In this document: positions 19,368 through 28,010 of the stretch, in pieces
Position numbering within the stretch: the first letter of the stretch is position 1
How the letters are laid out: each line of letters opens with the position of its first letter
NCBI GenBank assembly: GCA_947492825.1
Contig: CANLNT010000002.1
Coordinates: forward strand, 62,001 to 126,000
Reading direction: 5' to 3'
Source: an uncultured Paracoccaceae bacterium
GTDB lineage: Bacteria > Pseudomonadota > Alphaproteobacteria > Rhodobacterales > Rhodobacteraceae
Length of the DNA: 64,000 nt
Program-made: the position numbers and the translations under genes
Notes under the pieces: model-generated
The model's input: the letters and a program-made list of their open reading frames with translations, nothing else
Told to the model about the DNA's origin: nothing
The model's database searches: none

Positions 19368-21152
19368 TCACGCAAAACTAAAGTCATCTTGCTGTAACGA
19401 TCCCACGGTCAACCGGGTATTGGCGTCCAACACCAGGATTTCGCCTTCGATGAAGATATTCAGGTTGCCGTCTGGGCGCTGCCGGATGTCAAGGTCTTGG
19501 AAATCGAGGTCTTTTCCAAAGGCACGCAGATCAATCCGGTCGCGCGTTTCCCATGTGCGGATCGTGTCCACCTGACCATCTTGTGCCATCACGAAAACGT
19601 CCGACCCGGCACCGCCAACCAGAACGTCAACGCCCTTGCCGTCGAACAACCGGTCATTGCCATTGCCGCCTGCAACCAGATCGTTGTCGCTGCCGCCATA
19701 GATGATGTCGCCGGTATCGCCACCGAACAGCCGATCGTTCCCACTGCCGCCATTGATCTTGTCAAAGCCATCACCGCCAGACACAAAATCGTTGCCGCTA
19801 CCGCCAGAAACGAAATCATTGCCGTCGCCACCAAAGATGTCGTCGTTGCCGTCGGCACCGTAAAGACTGTCGAAACCGGCATCGCCTGACAGGCTATCGT
19901 TACCCCGCCCACCGCGCAGGATGTCGTTGCCGCCGTTGCCGTCAAAGTCATTGTTGCGGGAGTCGCCAGAAATGACATCGCGGCTGTTGGTCCCGTTTAC
20001 ATCGCGCGCCTGCTCTGGCGTGAAGACAAATGTCTCGACCCCGTCATCTGTTGCGACCGTGATGACGCCGTTGCCTTTGCGCACGACCACGTCGATATCA
20101 TTTATAGAACCGTCAAAGTTGCCTTTACGGTTCATGTTGAAAAAGCGCCCATCATCGTCCAGCTCAAAAACCGTCAGCTTGTCGCCACCCGCAACAACAA
20201 ACCCCCGATCACCAATCGAAAAGGTCTCGATAATGTCGGTCGACCAGTTCTTGGTGCCATTCTGAGAGCTGAGCTTGCCAAAAAAGCCATCCAGACCCAC
20301 GGAACTTACGAAATTGGTGTATTCAAACGCCCGCAGCCCGTCTTTCTCGCTGACCGAGATCACGAAGTCGTCGCTGCCCATGCGCAGCACTTCCAGATCA
20401 GCGGCCACCTTGTCTGCGGATAACCCGCCGGAACCATCCAAGACACCAGTTTGACCGCTTCCGGTAAACGGGCTGACGTTGACCCAGCGAATTTGGCCGC
20501 CGTCATCATCGACATAAAACATCAGTGACCGGGAATCGTCGTCAACGGCAAAGGCCGTGTCGGCGATGCTAGATTGTAGCGTATATGAATAGGTGTCCAG
20601 CGAAGTGGCACTGTCGATCACCGAGAAGATCAGCTGATCGTTGGTGTTGCCGCCCATGTCTACAATCTGAAAGAAAATGCCGTCGTCAAAGGCATCGGGC
20701 ACATACCCTTCCAGCGTGACGTCCAAACCCGGATCGCGCGGGACCACGCCGCTTAGCGACAAGGTACCGTCAGAGGCAATAGCGAAGAATTGCAGCCCGT
20801 CATCGACGGTGTCTTCGGTCAGGCTATCAAAGCGCCCATAGGTCACCAGCGTCAGCTGACCAAAAAAGTCCGTGTAGCTGCCAAACCCGGAAGGCCGCGC
20901 CAAATCCTCGGGCCGGAAGTAGTAGAAATCCGGCAAATCGCCAATCGCCAGCTCTTGCCCGATATATTGCAGGTCGCCGCTGTTACGAAGCCGGTAAAGT
21001 CCGATCCCGTCAATTTCACTGTTCGTTTCAGTATAGACGTAAGTCCGTCCACCGACCTGAACGCTTTCAACCAGCAACACCTGACCGGCCACCCCACCGA
21101 TCTGGTCAATCCTCGAAATTGCCACGTTCGTTAACCCTGCACTCAACCACAC
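19368..21152 (-). CDS. RTX (haemolysin-type Ca-binding) repeat protein 2
   Basis: 594 residues, paralogue of the preceding protein. It shares the N-terminal module (IETFSIGDRGFVVAGGDKLTVFE near 308-330) and about 14 RTX nonapeptides in residues 388-520, and ends in DDFSFA. The start is uncertain: the frame opens with GTG at 21152, but TTG and GTG codons shortly after could serve, and alignment with the paralogue would start a few residues later. Extracellular, calcium-stabilised surface or secreted protein by inference; no catalytic motif was seen. Confidence 0.87.
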   Translation of the reverse strand: MWLSAGLTNVAISRIDQIGGVAGQVLLVESVQVGGRTYVYTETNSEIDGIGLYRLRNSGDLQYIGQELAIGDLPDFYYFRPEDLARPSGFGSYTDFFGQLTLVTYGRFDSLTEDTVDDGLQFFAIASDGTLSLSGVVPRDPGLDVTLEGYVPDAFDDGIFFQIVDMGGNTNDQLIFSVIDSATSLDTYSYTLQSSIADTAFAVDDDSRSLMFYVDDDGGQIRWVNVSPFTGSGQTGVLDGSGGLSADKVAADLEVLRMGSDDFVISVSEKDGLRAFEYTNFVSSVGLDGFFGKLSSQNGTKNWSTDIIETFSIGDRGFVVAGGDKLTVFELDDDGRFFNMNRKGNFDGSINDIDVVVRKGNGVITVATDDGVETFVFTPEQARDVNGTNSRDVISGDSRNNDFDGNGGNDILRGGRGNDSLSGDAGFDSLYGADGNDDIFGGDGNDFVSGGSGNDFVSGGDGFDKINGGSGNDRLFGGDTGDIIYGGSDNDLVAGGNGNDRLFDGKGVDVLVGGAGSDVFVMAQDGQVDTIRTWETRDRIDLRAFGKDLDFQDLDIRQRPDGNLNIFIEGEILVLDANTRLTVGSLQQDDFSFA

Positions 21153-21245
21153 GTAGAGTATCGGCTAACAAGTCCTAAACGCTTTGACAATTGCATTCCT
21201 TGTCGCGGCTGATTATCTCCGAAACGGTCGGCAGAAAGGCACGTT

Positions 21246-22196
21246 ATGAACTGGATCACCAACTATGTGCGTCCCACCATCAATTCGCTGTTTTCGCGGC
21301 GTGAGGTACCGGACAACCTGTGGACCAAGTGTGACGAATGCGGAACCATGCTGTTCCACCGGGAACTTGCCGACAATCTGAACGTCTGCACCAATTGCGA
21401 TCACCACATGCCGATCTCGGCCGTGGATCGCCTGAAATCGCTCTTCGACAACGGGGTCTTTGTCGAAGTTGCGGTGCCGGACCCGGTCGCTGACCCGCTG
21501 CACTTCCGCGATCAGAAACGCTATACCGACCGGATCAAGGACGCCCGTAAAAAGACCGGCCAGAAAGACGCGATGCTTGTGGCCGAGGGCGAGATTGGCC
21601 GCACGCCCATTGTGGCGGCCGTTCAGGACTTTTCCTTTATGGGCGGCTCGATGTCGATGTATGTGGGCAACGCCATCATCGCGGCCGCCGAACGCGCCAT
21701 CGCCATGCATCGCCCGCTGGTGCTGTTTTCCGCCGCAGGCGGCGCCCGCATGCAAGAAGGCATTTTGGGCCTGATGCAGATGCCGCGCACCACGATTGCG
21801 GTGCAGATGCTGAAAGAGGCAGGCCTGCCCTATGTTGTCGTGCTGACCCATCCGACCACGGGTGGTGTGACCGCGTCTTATGCGATGCTGGGCGATGTGC
21901 AGATCGCTGAACCCAATGCGTTGATTGGCTTTGCCGGTGCCCGCGTCATCGAACAGACCATTGGTGAGAAATTGCCAGAGGGGTTCCAGCGCGCAGAATA
22001 CCTGCTGGACCACGGGATGCTGGACCGAGTGACCAAGCGCACCGACCTCAAGGAAGAGCTGGTCACGATCCTGCGCATGATGATGAAGCAGGACCCCGCC
22101 GTCAAAGGCGACTTGCCTGCGCCAGAGGGTCCGCCGGAAGAGCCCGCAGCAGACCTGCCGCCTGATGCGATCCCCGAACAGGGCAGGCAAAAGTGA
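21246..22196 (+). CDS. accD: acetyl-CoA carboxylase, carboxyltransferase subunit beta
   Basis: 316 residues. It begins with a four-cysteine zinc ribbon (KCDECG...CTNCDHH, residues about 28-50) and continues with the carboxyltransferase core ([59 protein letters not shown]). With AccA it transfers carboxyl from biotin to acetyl-CoA to make malonyl-CoA. The C-terminal 25 residues are acidic and proline-rich. AAAGG precedes the ATG. It heads an accD-membrane protein-folC operon joined by 4-base overlaps. Confidence 0.96.
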   Translation: MNWITNYVRPTINSLFSRREVPDNLWTKCDECGTMLFHRELADNLNVCTNCDHHMPISAVDRLKSLFDNGVFVEVAVPDPVADPLHFRDQKRYTDRIKDARKKTGQKDAMLVAEGEIGRTPIVAAVQDFSFMGGSMSMYVGNAIIAAAERAIAMHRPLVLFSAAGGARMQEGILGLMQMPRTTIAVQMLKEAGLPYVVVLTHPTTGGVTASYAMLGDVQIAEPNALIGFAGARVIEQTIGEKLPEGFQRAEYLLDHGMLDRVTKRTDLKEELVTILRMMMKQDPAVKGDLPAPEGPPEEPAADLPPDAIPEQGRQK

Positions 22197-22591
22197 TCCT
22201 GCTGGCGGCGCTGGTGGGGGCGCTTGCCGGGGGTGGCAGCATCTGGATCATGCAGCGCAACGGCATGTTGTCTGAACGCTCTGGCGCTGCTGTGCTTTTG
22301 ATGGCTGTCGCCGTGTTCTACCCCGTCTTTGCCGCCGCCGAAGCCGACACCGCAGGGTTGGTGCTGCATCTTCTGATCTTTGCGGGCTTCACGTTTCTTG
22401 CACTACGGGCCTATCACCGGGGCCTGTTCTTGTTGGCAGGCGGCCTGATCGCTCACGGCATCTTTGACATTATCGCGGGGTTCATCGCTACGCCGGGGCC
22501 CAGCTGGTGGCCCGCGTTCTGCGCCAGTTTCGACATTGTGGCAGGCGTCATGATCCTGCAGTTGATCCAGACCGGAAAGGTACCGCGGTGA
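22193..22591 (+). CDS. small integral membrane protein between accD and folC
   Basis: 132 residues with four hydrophobic segments and no recognised family. The GTG overlaps the accD stop (GTGA) and its own stop overlaps the folC GTG, so all three are translationally coupled. Features include a WIMQRNG loop near residue 18 and [10 protein letters not shown] near residue 88. The accD-folC linkage is widespread; the inserted membrane gene seems lineage-specific. Confidence 0.78.
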   Translation: MILLAALVGALAGGGSIWIMQRNGMLSERSGAAVLLMAVAVFYPVFAAAEADTAGLVLHLLIFAGFTFLALRAYHRGLFLLAGGLIAHGIFDIIAGFIATPGPSWWPAFCASFDIVAGVMILQLIQTGKVPR

Positions 22592-23877
22592 CGCAATCCT
22601 CTGACGCCATCCTGACCCGGATGATGACCTTGCACCCCAAGATTATTGACCTGACGCTTGACCGGGTCTGGCGGTTACTTGCGCTGATGGACAACCCGCA
22701 GGACAAGCTGCCTCCGGTCATCCATATCGCCGGCACCAACGGCAAGGGGTCGACCCAAGCCATGATCCGCGCGGGGCTTGAGTCGTCGGGCGCAGCGGTG
22801 CACGCCTATACATCGCCGCATTTGGCGCGGTTCCATGAACGCATCCGACTTGCGGGCGATCTGATTTCCGAACCGGCGCTGATCGACGTGCTGGACCGAT
22901 GCTACCACGCCAATGGCACAGACGATCCGATCACGTATTTTGAGATCACGACCGTCGCGGCTCTTGTGGCATTTGCCGAAACACCCGCGGACTTTGTGCT
23001 TCTTGAGGTTGGCCTTGGCGGACGGCTGGACGCCACGAACGTCATTGACCGGCCCGCTGTGACAGTCATCACCCCGGTCGATCTGGATCATCAGGCATTT
23101 CTGGGGGACACACTGGCGCAGATCGCGGGCGAAAAGGCAGGGATCATCAAACGCGGCGTGCCCTGCGTCGTCGGCCCGCAGCAGGATGACGCCCTTGATG
23201 TGATCGAACGGGTCGCGGCCCGTGCCGGTGCCCCGCTTTTCGTGCACGGTCAGGACTGGCACGTCAACGTTGAGGCGGGACGGCTCGTCTATCAGGACGA
23301 CCGTGGCCTGTTGGACCTGCCCATGCCCGTACTGCCCGGGCCGCATCAGATCATGAATGCAGGTGCGGCAATCGCGGCGCTTCGCGTGCTGGACAGGGAC
23401 GAGGACACTTGCGCCGCCGCCATGACCCACGCCACTTGGCCCGCCCGGATGCAACGGCTGACAGACGGGGCGCTGGTCAAGGCCGCCCACCCGTCAGAGC
23501 TTTGGCTGGATGGCGGGCATAACCCTGCCGCAGGGGCCGCGCTGGCCGCAACGCTTGCAGGCCTGCCCGCCCGCCCGACGCATCTGATCTGCGGGATGCT
23601 GAACACCAAGGACATCACGGGCTACCTGCGCCCGCTGGCAGGGCAGGCCGCCAGCCTAACCGCGATTTCGATCCCCGATGAACCCGCCACGATCCCAGCG
23701 GATGAAACGGCAGACTTTGCGCGCAAAGCCGGGTTTGAACAGGTCGACACCGCGCCCTCGTTGCAGGCAGCATTGGCCGCCGTGACGGCGGACGATCCAG
23801 CCGCGCGTATTCTGATCTGCGGCTCGCTCTACCTTGCAGGCCACGTCCTGCGCGAAAACCACCCGGATGGCACCTAG
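22588..23877 (+). CDS. folC: bifunctional folylpolyglutamate/dihydrofolate synthase
   Basis: 429 residues from the GTG that overlaps the preceding stop. It is a Mur-ligase-type enzyme: P-loop HIAGTNGKGST (near residue 46), the TSPHLARFHERIRLAG loop, LLEVGLGGRLDATN, TPVDLDHQAFLGDTL and LDGGHNPAA. It adds glutamate to dihydropteroate and extends polyglutamate on folates. Its stop overlaps the last two bases of the small converging gene at 23874. Confidence 0.95.
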   Translation: MTQSSDAILTRMMTLHPKIIDLTLDRVWRLLALMDNPQDKLPPVIHIAGTNGKGSTQAMIRAGLESSGAAVHAYTSPHLARFHERIRLAGDLISEPALIDVLDRCYHANGTDDPITYFEITTVAALVAFAETPADFVLLEVGLGGRLDATNVIDRPAVTVITPVDLDHQAFLGDTLAQIAGEKAGIIKRGVPCVVGPQQDDALDVIERVAARAGAPLFVHGQDWHVNVEAGRLVYQDDRGLLDLPMPVLPGPHQIMNAGAAIAALRVLDRDEDTCAAAMTHATWPARMQRLTDGALVKAAHPSELWLDGGHNPAAGAALAATLAGLPARPTHLICGMLNTKDITGYLRPLAGQAASLTAISIPDEPATIPADETADFARKAGFEQVDTAPSLQAALAAVTADDPAARILICGSLYLAGHVLRENHPDGT

Positions 23878-24112
23878 CGGTCCTTTCTTGCGGTCAATGA
23901 CCTGCGCCAGCCATCATGCGCGTCCATCCATTTGATCGCGACCCAATACCAAGCCGCCGCCAGTAGAAAGAGAAGCCCCCAAGGCCTCGCAAGAAAAGAG
24001 TCAGCCCGACCGCCAGAGCAAGACTGGCCAACAGATAAAGTTGGGCGGCTATTCGGGAACCAACCCCGAACAGACCAACTTTGACGTACATGGGGGTTTC
24101 GCGAGGTTCCAT
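23874..24112 (-). pseudogene. frameshifted small membrane-protein gene
   Basis: An ATG at 24112 has GGAG five bases upstream and reads MEPRETPMYVKVGLFGVGSR... into a hydrophobic helix (LYLLASLALAVGLTLF), then loses its reading frame. The other frame continues sensibly as PWGLLFLLAAAWYWVAIKWMDAHDGW and stops at 23874. Adding one T to the T4 run at about 24010-24013 joins both into one product of about 79 residues with two membrane helices and a short polar tail. It is either a real frameshift, a sequence error in a homopolymer, or a slippery site. Confidence 0.6.
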
Positions 24113-24471
24113 TCGTGCTCCAATCGTTTGCGAAAAAATGACCCACTTTTTCGGTAATGGGAACCGCAAGTTTGGACAGGCCGCACGCGCCATTGAGGCC
24201 CGTGACAGCCGACTTTTCGGTGATCGTTCACCCTCAACCTCGCGCCGATCCTCACCACCGCGCAGATTGGTCCCCTGTCTGGGATGGCCATCGCGCAAGG
24301 CCCGCCCAACCAACCCGCCGTGCGCAACATCGCTGCGACACTCTGCGATTGGTTGAAAATTACCCTTTGACGCGCGAATCCGGCAGTGTCTATATCTGGG
24401 GCAGTTGACTGAAAATCCTCAGCGTATTGGAGGGTGGTCAATATATAGATTGTCCGACGTGGGGGTTTGAC
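24113..24471. other. divergent intergenic region, 359 bases
   Basis: Lies between the small minus-strand membrane-protein gene and the rhodanese-like gene on the plus strand. It contains one promoter candidate (24367-24396) and otherwise nothing I can name. Open frames crossing it in both directions look random and lack start signals. Confidence 0.6.
24367..24396 (+). promoter_or_regulatory. sigma-70-type promoter for the rhodanese-like gene
   Basis: TTGACG, 18 bases, TATATC; about 75 bases before the ATG at 24472. The match to the -35/-10 consensus is good. Confidence 0.5.
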
Positions 24472-25083
24472 ATGATGTTGCGTAGATATTTGCCTGTTGC
24501 TGCGGTTGCCTTGCTGGCAACGACTGCCTTTGCCCAGGATACATCCGCACAAAACGTAGCTTTTGATGCAAACGCCGCTGCGATTACGCAAGCGCCCAGC
24601 GCCGACCTGGCGCGCTTGGGGCCATTGACGGCGCGGCCCGTGGGATGTGGCACAGTGTGTTTGTCACCTACGCTGGCGGGTGCTGGTGTCGCAACAGTGG
24701 GCGAACCTGAAGTGATCCGCTTTCTGAGCCAGACAGTTGCCAATGGTGGCGGCCTTTTGATCGACGCGCGCAACCGTGATGCCCGTGACGGGGGTGCCAT
24801 TGCCGGGTCGACCAATATCCCCGTCGCCGTGTTGCAGCCGGACAACCCTTACCGCGTCGACATTCTGATGGCACTGGGTGCACAACGTGTGGCCGATAGG
24901 CTGACCTTCGACACCGCAGCGCCGGTGATGATCTATGACAGCGGCCCCGCAGACGACCAAGCCACCGCCCTTGTCGCAGCCCTGCTTGACGCTGGTTACC
25001 CCGCCGACCGGATCACCTATTACCGGGGCGGAATGCTTGTTTGGGTCGCGCTGGGGCTAAGTGTCGCTGAAACCGCGTCCTAA
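24472..25083 (+). CDS. exported rhodanese-like protein without catalytic cysteine
   Basis: 203 residues with a clear Sec signal (MMLRRYLPVAAVALLATTAFAQ). Residues about 75-200 have the rhodanese fold pattern: LLIDARNRDARDGGAIAGSTNIPVA (CH2A-like), the active-site loop region VMIYDSGPADDQ, and a C-terminal YYRGGMLVWVALGL (GGWxxW-like). In active rhodaneses the loop begins with Cys; here an aspartate stands there, so sulphurtransferase activity is unlikely. Two cysteines near residue 60 (CGTVC) could form a disulphide. Probably a periplasmic binding or structural role. Confidence 0.8.
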   Translation: MMLRRYLPVAAVALLATTAFAQDTSAQNVAFDANAAAITQAPSADLARLGPLTARPVGCGTVCLSPTLAGAGVATVGEPEVIRFLSQTVANGGGLLIDARNRDARDGGAIAGSTNIPVAVLQPDNPYRVDILMALGAQRVADRLTFDTAAPVMIYDSGPADDQATALVAALLDAGYPADRITYYRGGMLVWVALGLSVAETAS

Positions 25084-25223
25084 GCCCCCCTGCGTTGTGC
25101 ATGGAATGTGCACGGTTTGTGTATCCTTCACAGATTGATCATCAACACGCAGGAATGCCGGGCAATTCTTCCCAATTGCGCGGTGTCTGTGCTATGATCT
25201 CGCCACATTTCACAGGTTTTCGT

Positions 25224-25766
25224 ATGTCGCATCGTTTCGCATTTACCGCCGCCCTCGTGGCCGCATTTTCCGCCCCATCCGCCCTTGTTGCGCAAGATTT
25301 CTCGTTCTGCTGGATCGGGGCCAATGGCTATTCCATGACCGGCAAGATGCAAATCGCCGACGGGGCTACCGGCGTCGCGACAGAGGCGGACGTGACCGCA
25401 TTCAAGATCGCTGGCTACCACAACGGCAATCTGCTTGGCACGTGGGACATGCGTGATCTGCGTGATGGGGCCACGTGGCACCTGCGCTTTGATCTCGACA
25501 CGCAAAGCTTTCCGACCGGCGGCAGCTTTCCGGCCAGCTACAGCCAGGGCTGGAACGCCAACGGTGCCGTCACCGATTGTGGCAACCCGGGCTTTGGCTT
25601 CAATTCCGGCAACCACGCGCAGGACGTTTGCGTCAACGGCAGTTGGGCGCGCGATAGCAGCATCGCACCTGACACGCCGCTTGTTGCTGTCGCGGGTGCG
25701 AATGCGCCAACCTGCAGACAGGTGCCGTTGATGAGCAAATCAACGAAACCGAATCATTCCGATTGA
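25224..25766 (+). CDS. exported hypothetical protein
   Basis: 180 residues; unrecognised. The ATG at 25224 starts an evident signal peptide (MSHRFAFTAALVAAFSAPSALVAQ) and has CAGG eight bases upstream. The mature part is rich in Gly, Trp and aromatic residues (FCWIGANGYSMTGKM; YHNGNLLGTWDMRDL) and has four cysteines after the signal that could form two disulphides. Periplasmic or secreted. A strong terminator follows at 25855. Confidence 0.72.
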   Translation: MSHRFAFTAALVAAFSAPSALVAQDFSFCWIGANGYSMTGKMQIADGATGVATEADVTAFKIAGYHNGNLLGTWDMRDLRDGATWHLRFDLDTQSFPTGGSFPASYSQGWNANGAVTDCGNPGFGFNSGNHAQDVCVNGSWARDSSIAPDTPLVAVAGANAPTCRQVPLMSKSTKPNHSD

Positions 25767-25854
25767 CGGCGAATCATCTGTCAGACTAGATTCGGCACAA
25801 CGGGACATGCGCCCAAACATTGTGCGTGATCCGACGATCTTGGCAGGGCGAGGG

Positions 25855-25872
25855 GGCAGGCTTTGGCCTGTC
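25855..25872 (+). terminator. intrinsic terminator after the exported hypothetical gene
   Basis: GGCAGGC-TTTG-GCCTGTC forms a 7-bp stem with one G-T pair, followed directly by TTCTTGTTT. It is about 90 bases after the stop at 25766. Confidence 0.65.
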
Positions 25873-25927
25873 TTCTTGTTTCAGTGTCCCGGCTGACACT
25901 TTTGTCGCAAAACCTGTCATTCCCCCT

Positions 25928-25957
25928 TTGACATGCCCCAACCACACCCACTACATC
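25928..25957 (+). promoter_or_regulatory. sigma-70-type promoter for the LysM gene
   Basis: TTGACA (perfect -35), 18 bases, TACATC; about 77 bases upstream of the ATG at 26034. Confidence 0.5.
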
Positions 25958-26033
25958 TTAGTGCCAACGGGGCTGCCACCACCGTATTATGCGGATTGAT
26001 CTATATGTATTGGCAGTGCGGATGGGGGTTGTC

Positions 26034-26879
26034 ATGATTAGAGCTGTCTTGGGTCTTTTTGCGTTTGCTGTCGTCCTGTGCGCCTACATTGTGGTGTCGC
26101 CAGGTGACCGACCCACAGCCAGCGAACCGCTGGCAGCGGCCACTGACGTGACCCGCGCAGCTACCCAATCCTTGTTGCCCGGCGTGCCTATGCCCGGTTC
26201 TGCCCCGACCAATGATTTGGTCGCAGCGCCTGAACCCGCACCGCGGGTAATGACCGACGACAGCTCAATCTCTGCCACTACGGCCAATGTGCTGGCCGGG
26301 CTGGGCCTTACAATTGATGTGCCGGTGGCGGATGCCGAGATTGCCAATCTGTCCAGCGACGTCCTTGCCGACATTGGTGCAACAACGGGCAGCCCGACGG
26401 CACTGTCACCGCCCAAACCCGTCTCTGCGCTTGAGACATTGGTCGTCGCCGCGCTGAAAGAAGGCCGACCTGACGCGGAGATTGACAGCCTGCTGAACGA
26501 GGCGGCCGTAGCAGGTCAGTTGACCGTGCCGGAAATCCTTGTCACCGCTGACGGGCGCGTGGATACCGCGATCCTGCTGCAGTCCATCCTGAGTGAGGCG
26601 CAGATTGCCGCAGGTGGGGATGCACCTGCTGTACCAGAAGTGCCAACAGGCGACGGAACCGGGGTTGAGGTTCGCGTGGTCCAGCGCGCCACAGAAACAG
26701 AACAGTACCGCTTTTATACGGTTAGCCCCGGCGACAGCCTTGGTGCGATTGCTGTCAAATTCTACGGCAACGTCAATAAGTTCCCTTTGATCTACGATGC
26801 CAACCGCGGCATCCTGTCCAGCCCTGACCAAATCCGCGTCGGTCAGCGACTGGCGATCCCGAACCTGCCTCAGGCCTGA
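26034..26879 (+). CDS. membrane-anchored LysM-domain protein
   Basis: 281 residues. One N-terminal hydrophobic helix (VLGLFAFAVVLCAYIVV) acts as a signal anchor. A long alanine/proline-rich, low-complexity linker (about residues 30-220) follows, then a C-terminal LysM domain (FYTVSPGDSLGAIAVKFYGNVNKFPLIYDANR...IRVGQRLAIP). It should sit in the periplasm and bind peptidoglycan or chitin-like glycans. I chose the ATG at 26034 (GGGGG upstream); ATG at 25989 is possible. Its end overlaps the convergent zapE by 10 bases. Confidence 0.82.
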   Translation: MIRAVLGLFAFAVVLCAYIVVSPGDRPTASEPLAAATDVTRAATQSLLPGVPMPGSAPTNDLVAAPEPAPRVMTDDSSISATTANVLAGLGLTIDVPVADAEIANLSSDVLADIGATTGSPTALSPPKPVSALETLVVAALKEGRPDAEIDSLLNEAAVAGQLTVPEILVTADGRVDTAILLQSILSEAQIAAGGDAPAVPEVPTGDGTGVEVRVVQRATETEQYRFYTVSPGDSLGAIAVKFYGNVNKFPLIYDANRGILSSPDQIRVGQRLAIPNLPQA

Positions 26880-27934
26880 TCTTCGCCCCAATCGGCGGCC
26901 TGCATTTCGCGCAACCGGCTGGCAGTGCGTTCAAATTCGAACGTGCCTTCGCCTTCGAGGTAAAGCATCTCGGGCGTGGCCGCCGCCGAGCAGATCAGTT
27001 TCACCCGTGCTTCGTAAAGCGTGTCGATCAATGTGACAAAGCGCTTGGCTTCGTTGAAATTCTGGCGACCCAATTGCGGGACATCGTCGATCAGCAGAAC
27101 CCGCACCGTTTCGGCCAGCGTCAGATAGTCCGCCGCGCCCAACGGCCTGCCGCATAGTTCAAAAAACGGCACACGGGCCACGCCGTTGTGAAAGCGCGGC
27201 AACACAACCTCGCGGCCTTTCACGTGTAGTGTCAGCGCTTCGGACTGACCTTGGGTCAGATCGGCCCAGACCTCATCCATGCCCGCGCGGTTGTCGGCAT
27301 TCAGCGGGGTAAAGTAACGCGCGGCCCCCGCCAGCCGGCCCTGCCGGTGGTCAGTGACACTTGTCAGTTCGTGCACGACCAATCGTTCCTTGATCAGCTC
27401 AATAAAGGGCAGGAACAACTGCCGGTTCAGTCCGTCCTTATACAGGTCATCCGGCGGACGGTTCGAAGTGGTGACCACCGTGACGCCCGCCGCAAACAAC
27501 GCTTCGAACAAACGGCCCACGATCATCGCATCGGTAATGTCGGTGATCTGCATTTCGTCAAAAGCCAAAAAGCGGATTCTCTCGGTCAGCTTTGCGGCGA
27601 CGGGCTTGATTGCATCATCCACGCCCGCTTTGCGCGCCTCGGCCATCTCAGCGTGAACCCACTGCATAAACGCATGAAAATGCTGCCGGTCCTTGGGTGC
27701 ATCGACATGGTCATAAAGCAGGTCCATCAGCATGGATTTGCCACGCCCGACCCCGCCCCACATATAAAGCCCCGGCACTGCCTCTGCCGTTTTGCGAAAG
27801 AACCCGGTGCGTTTGACAGGCGCACCCATGGCGCGGCGAATGCGTTCCAGTTCCGGCAAGACCGCAAGTTGGGCGGCGTCTTCTTTCAACGTGCCGGCGG
27901 CAACTGCGGCGGCGTATGCATCTTTGATCGTCAT
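26870..27934 (-). CDS. zapE: cell-division ATPase ZapE (AFG1-like)
   Basis: 354 residues. AAA-like ATPase with Walker A GGVGRGKSMLMDLLYD near residue 60, Walker B/DEMQ (FLAFDEMQITDITDAMI), sensor TTSNRPPDDLYKDGLNRQLFLPF, and the C-terminal VRVLLIDDVPQLG segment. In E. coli ZapE binds FtsZ at late division and under stress; the mitochondrial relative AFG1 handles respiratory-complex subunits. Divergent from the GNAT gene at 27999. Confidence 0.92.
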   Translation of the reverse strand: MTIKDAYAAAVAAGTLKEDAAQLAVLPELERIRRAMGAPVKRTGFFRKTAEAVPGLYMWGGVGRGKSMLMDLLYDHVDAPKDRQHFHAFMQWVHAEMAEARKAGVDDAIKPVAAKLTERIRFLAFDEMQITDITDAMIVGRLFEALFAAGVTVVTTSNRPPDDLYKDGLNRQLFLPFIELIKERLVVHELTSVTDHRQGRLAGAARYFTPLNADNRAGMDEVWADLTQGQSEALTLHVKGREVVLPRFHNGVARVPFFELCGRPLGAADYLTLAETVRVLLIDDVPQLGRQNFNEAKRFVTLIDTLYEARVKLICSAAATPEMLYLEGEGTFEFERTASRLREMQAADWGEDQA

Positions 27935-27991
27935 GTCACATGGATACGTCTGACCTGCATGGTTGAAAAGCGCTCATCGCGCGGTCACCTT

Positions 27992-28010
27992 GCGGATCAT
28001 GATGATCCGC
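27992..28010. repeat. perfect palindrome over the GNAT start codons
   Basis: GCGGATCAT-G-ATGATCCGC: 9-bp arms with a one-base centre. It covers both candidate ATG codons (27999 and 28002) of the GNAT gene. Confidence 0.6.

Noticed and set aside
21213-22190. 325-codon frame opposite accD
   Set aside because: Antisense shadow with random composition.
24049-24591. 180-codon minus-strand frame through the divergent gap
   Set aside because: Overlaps the signal peptide region of the rhodanese-like gene and the promoter; no homology-like pattern.
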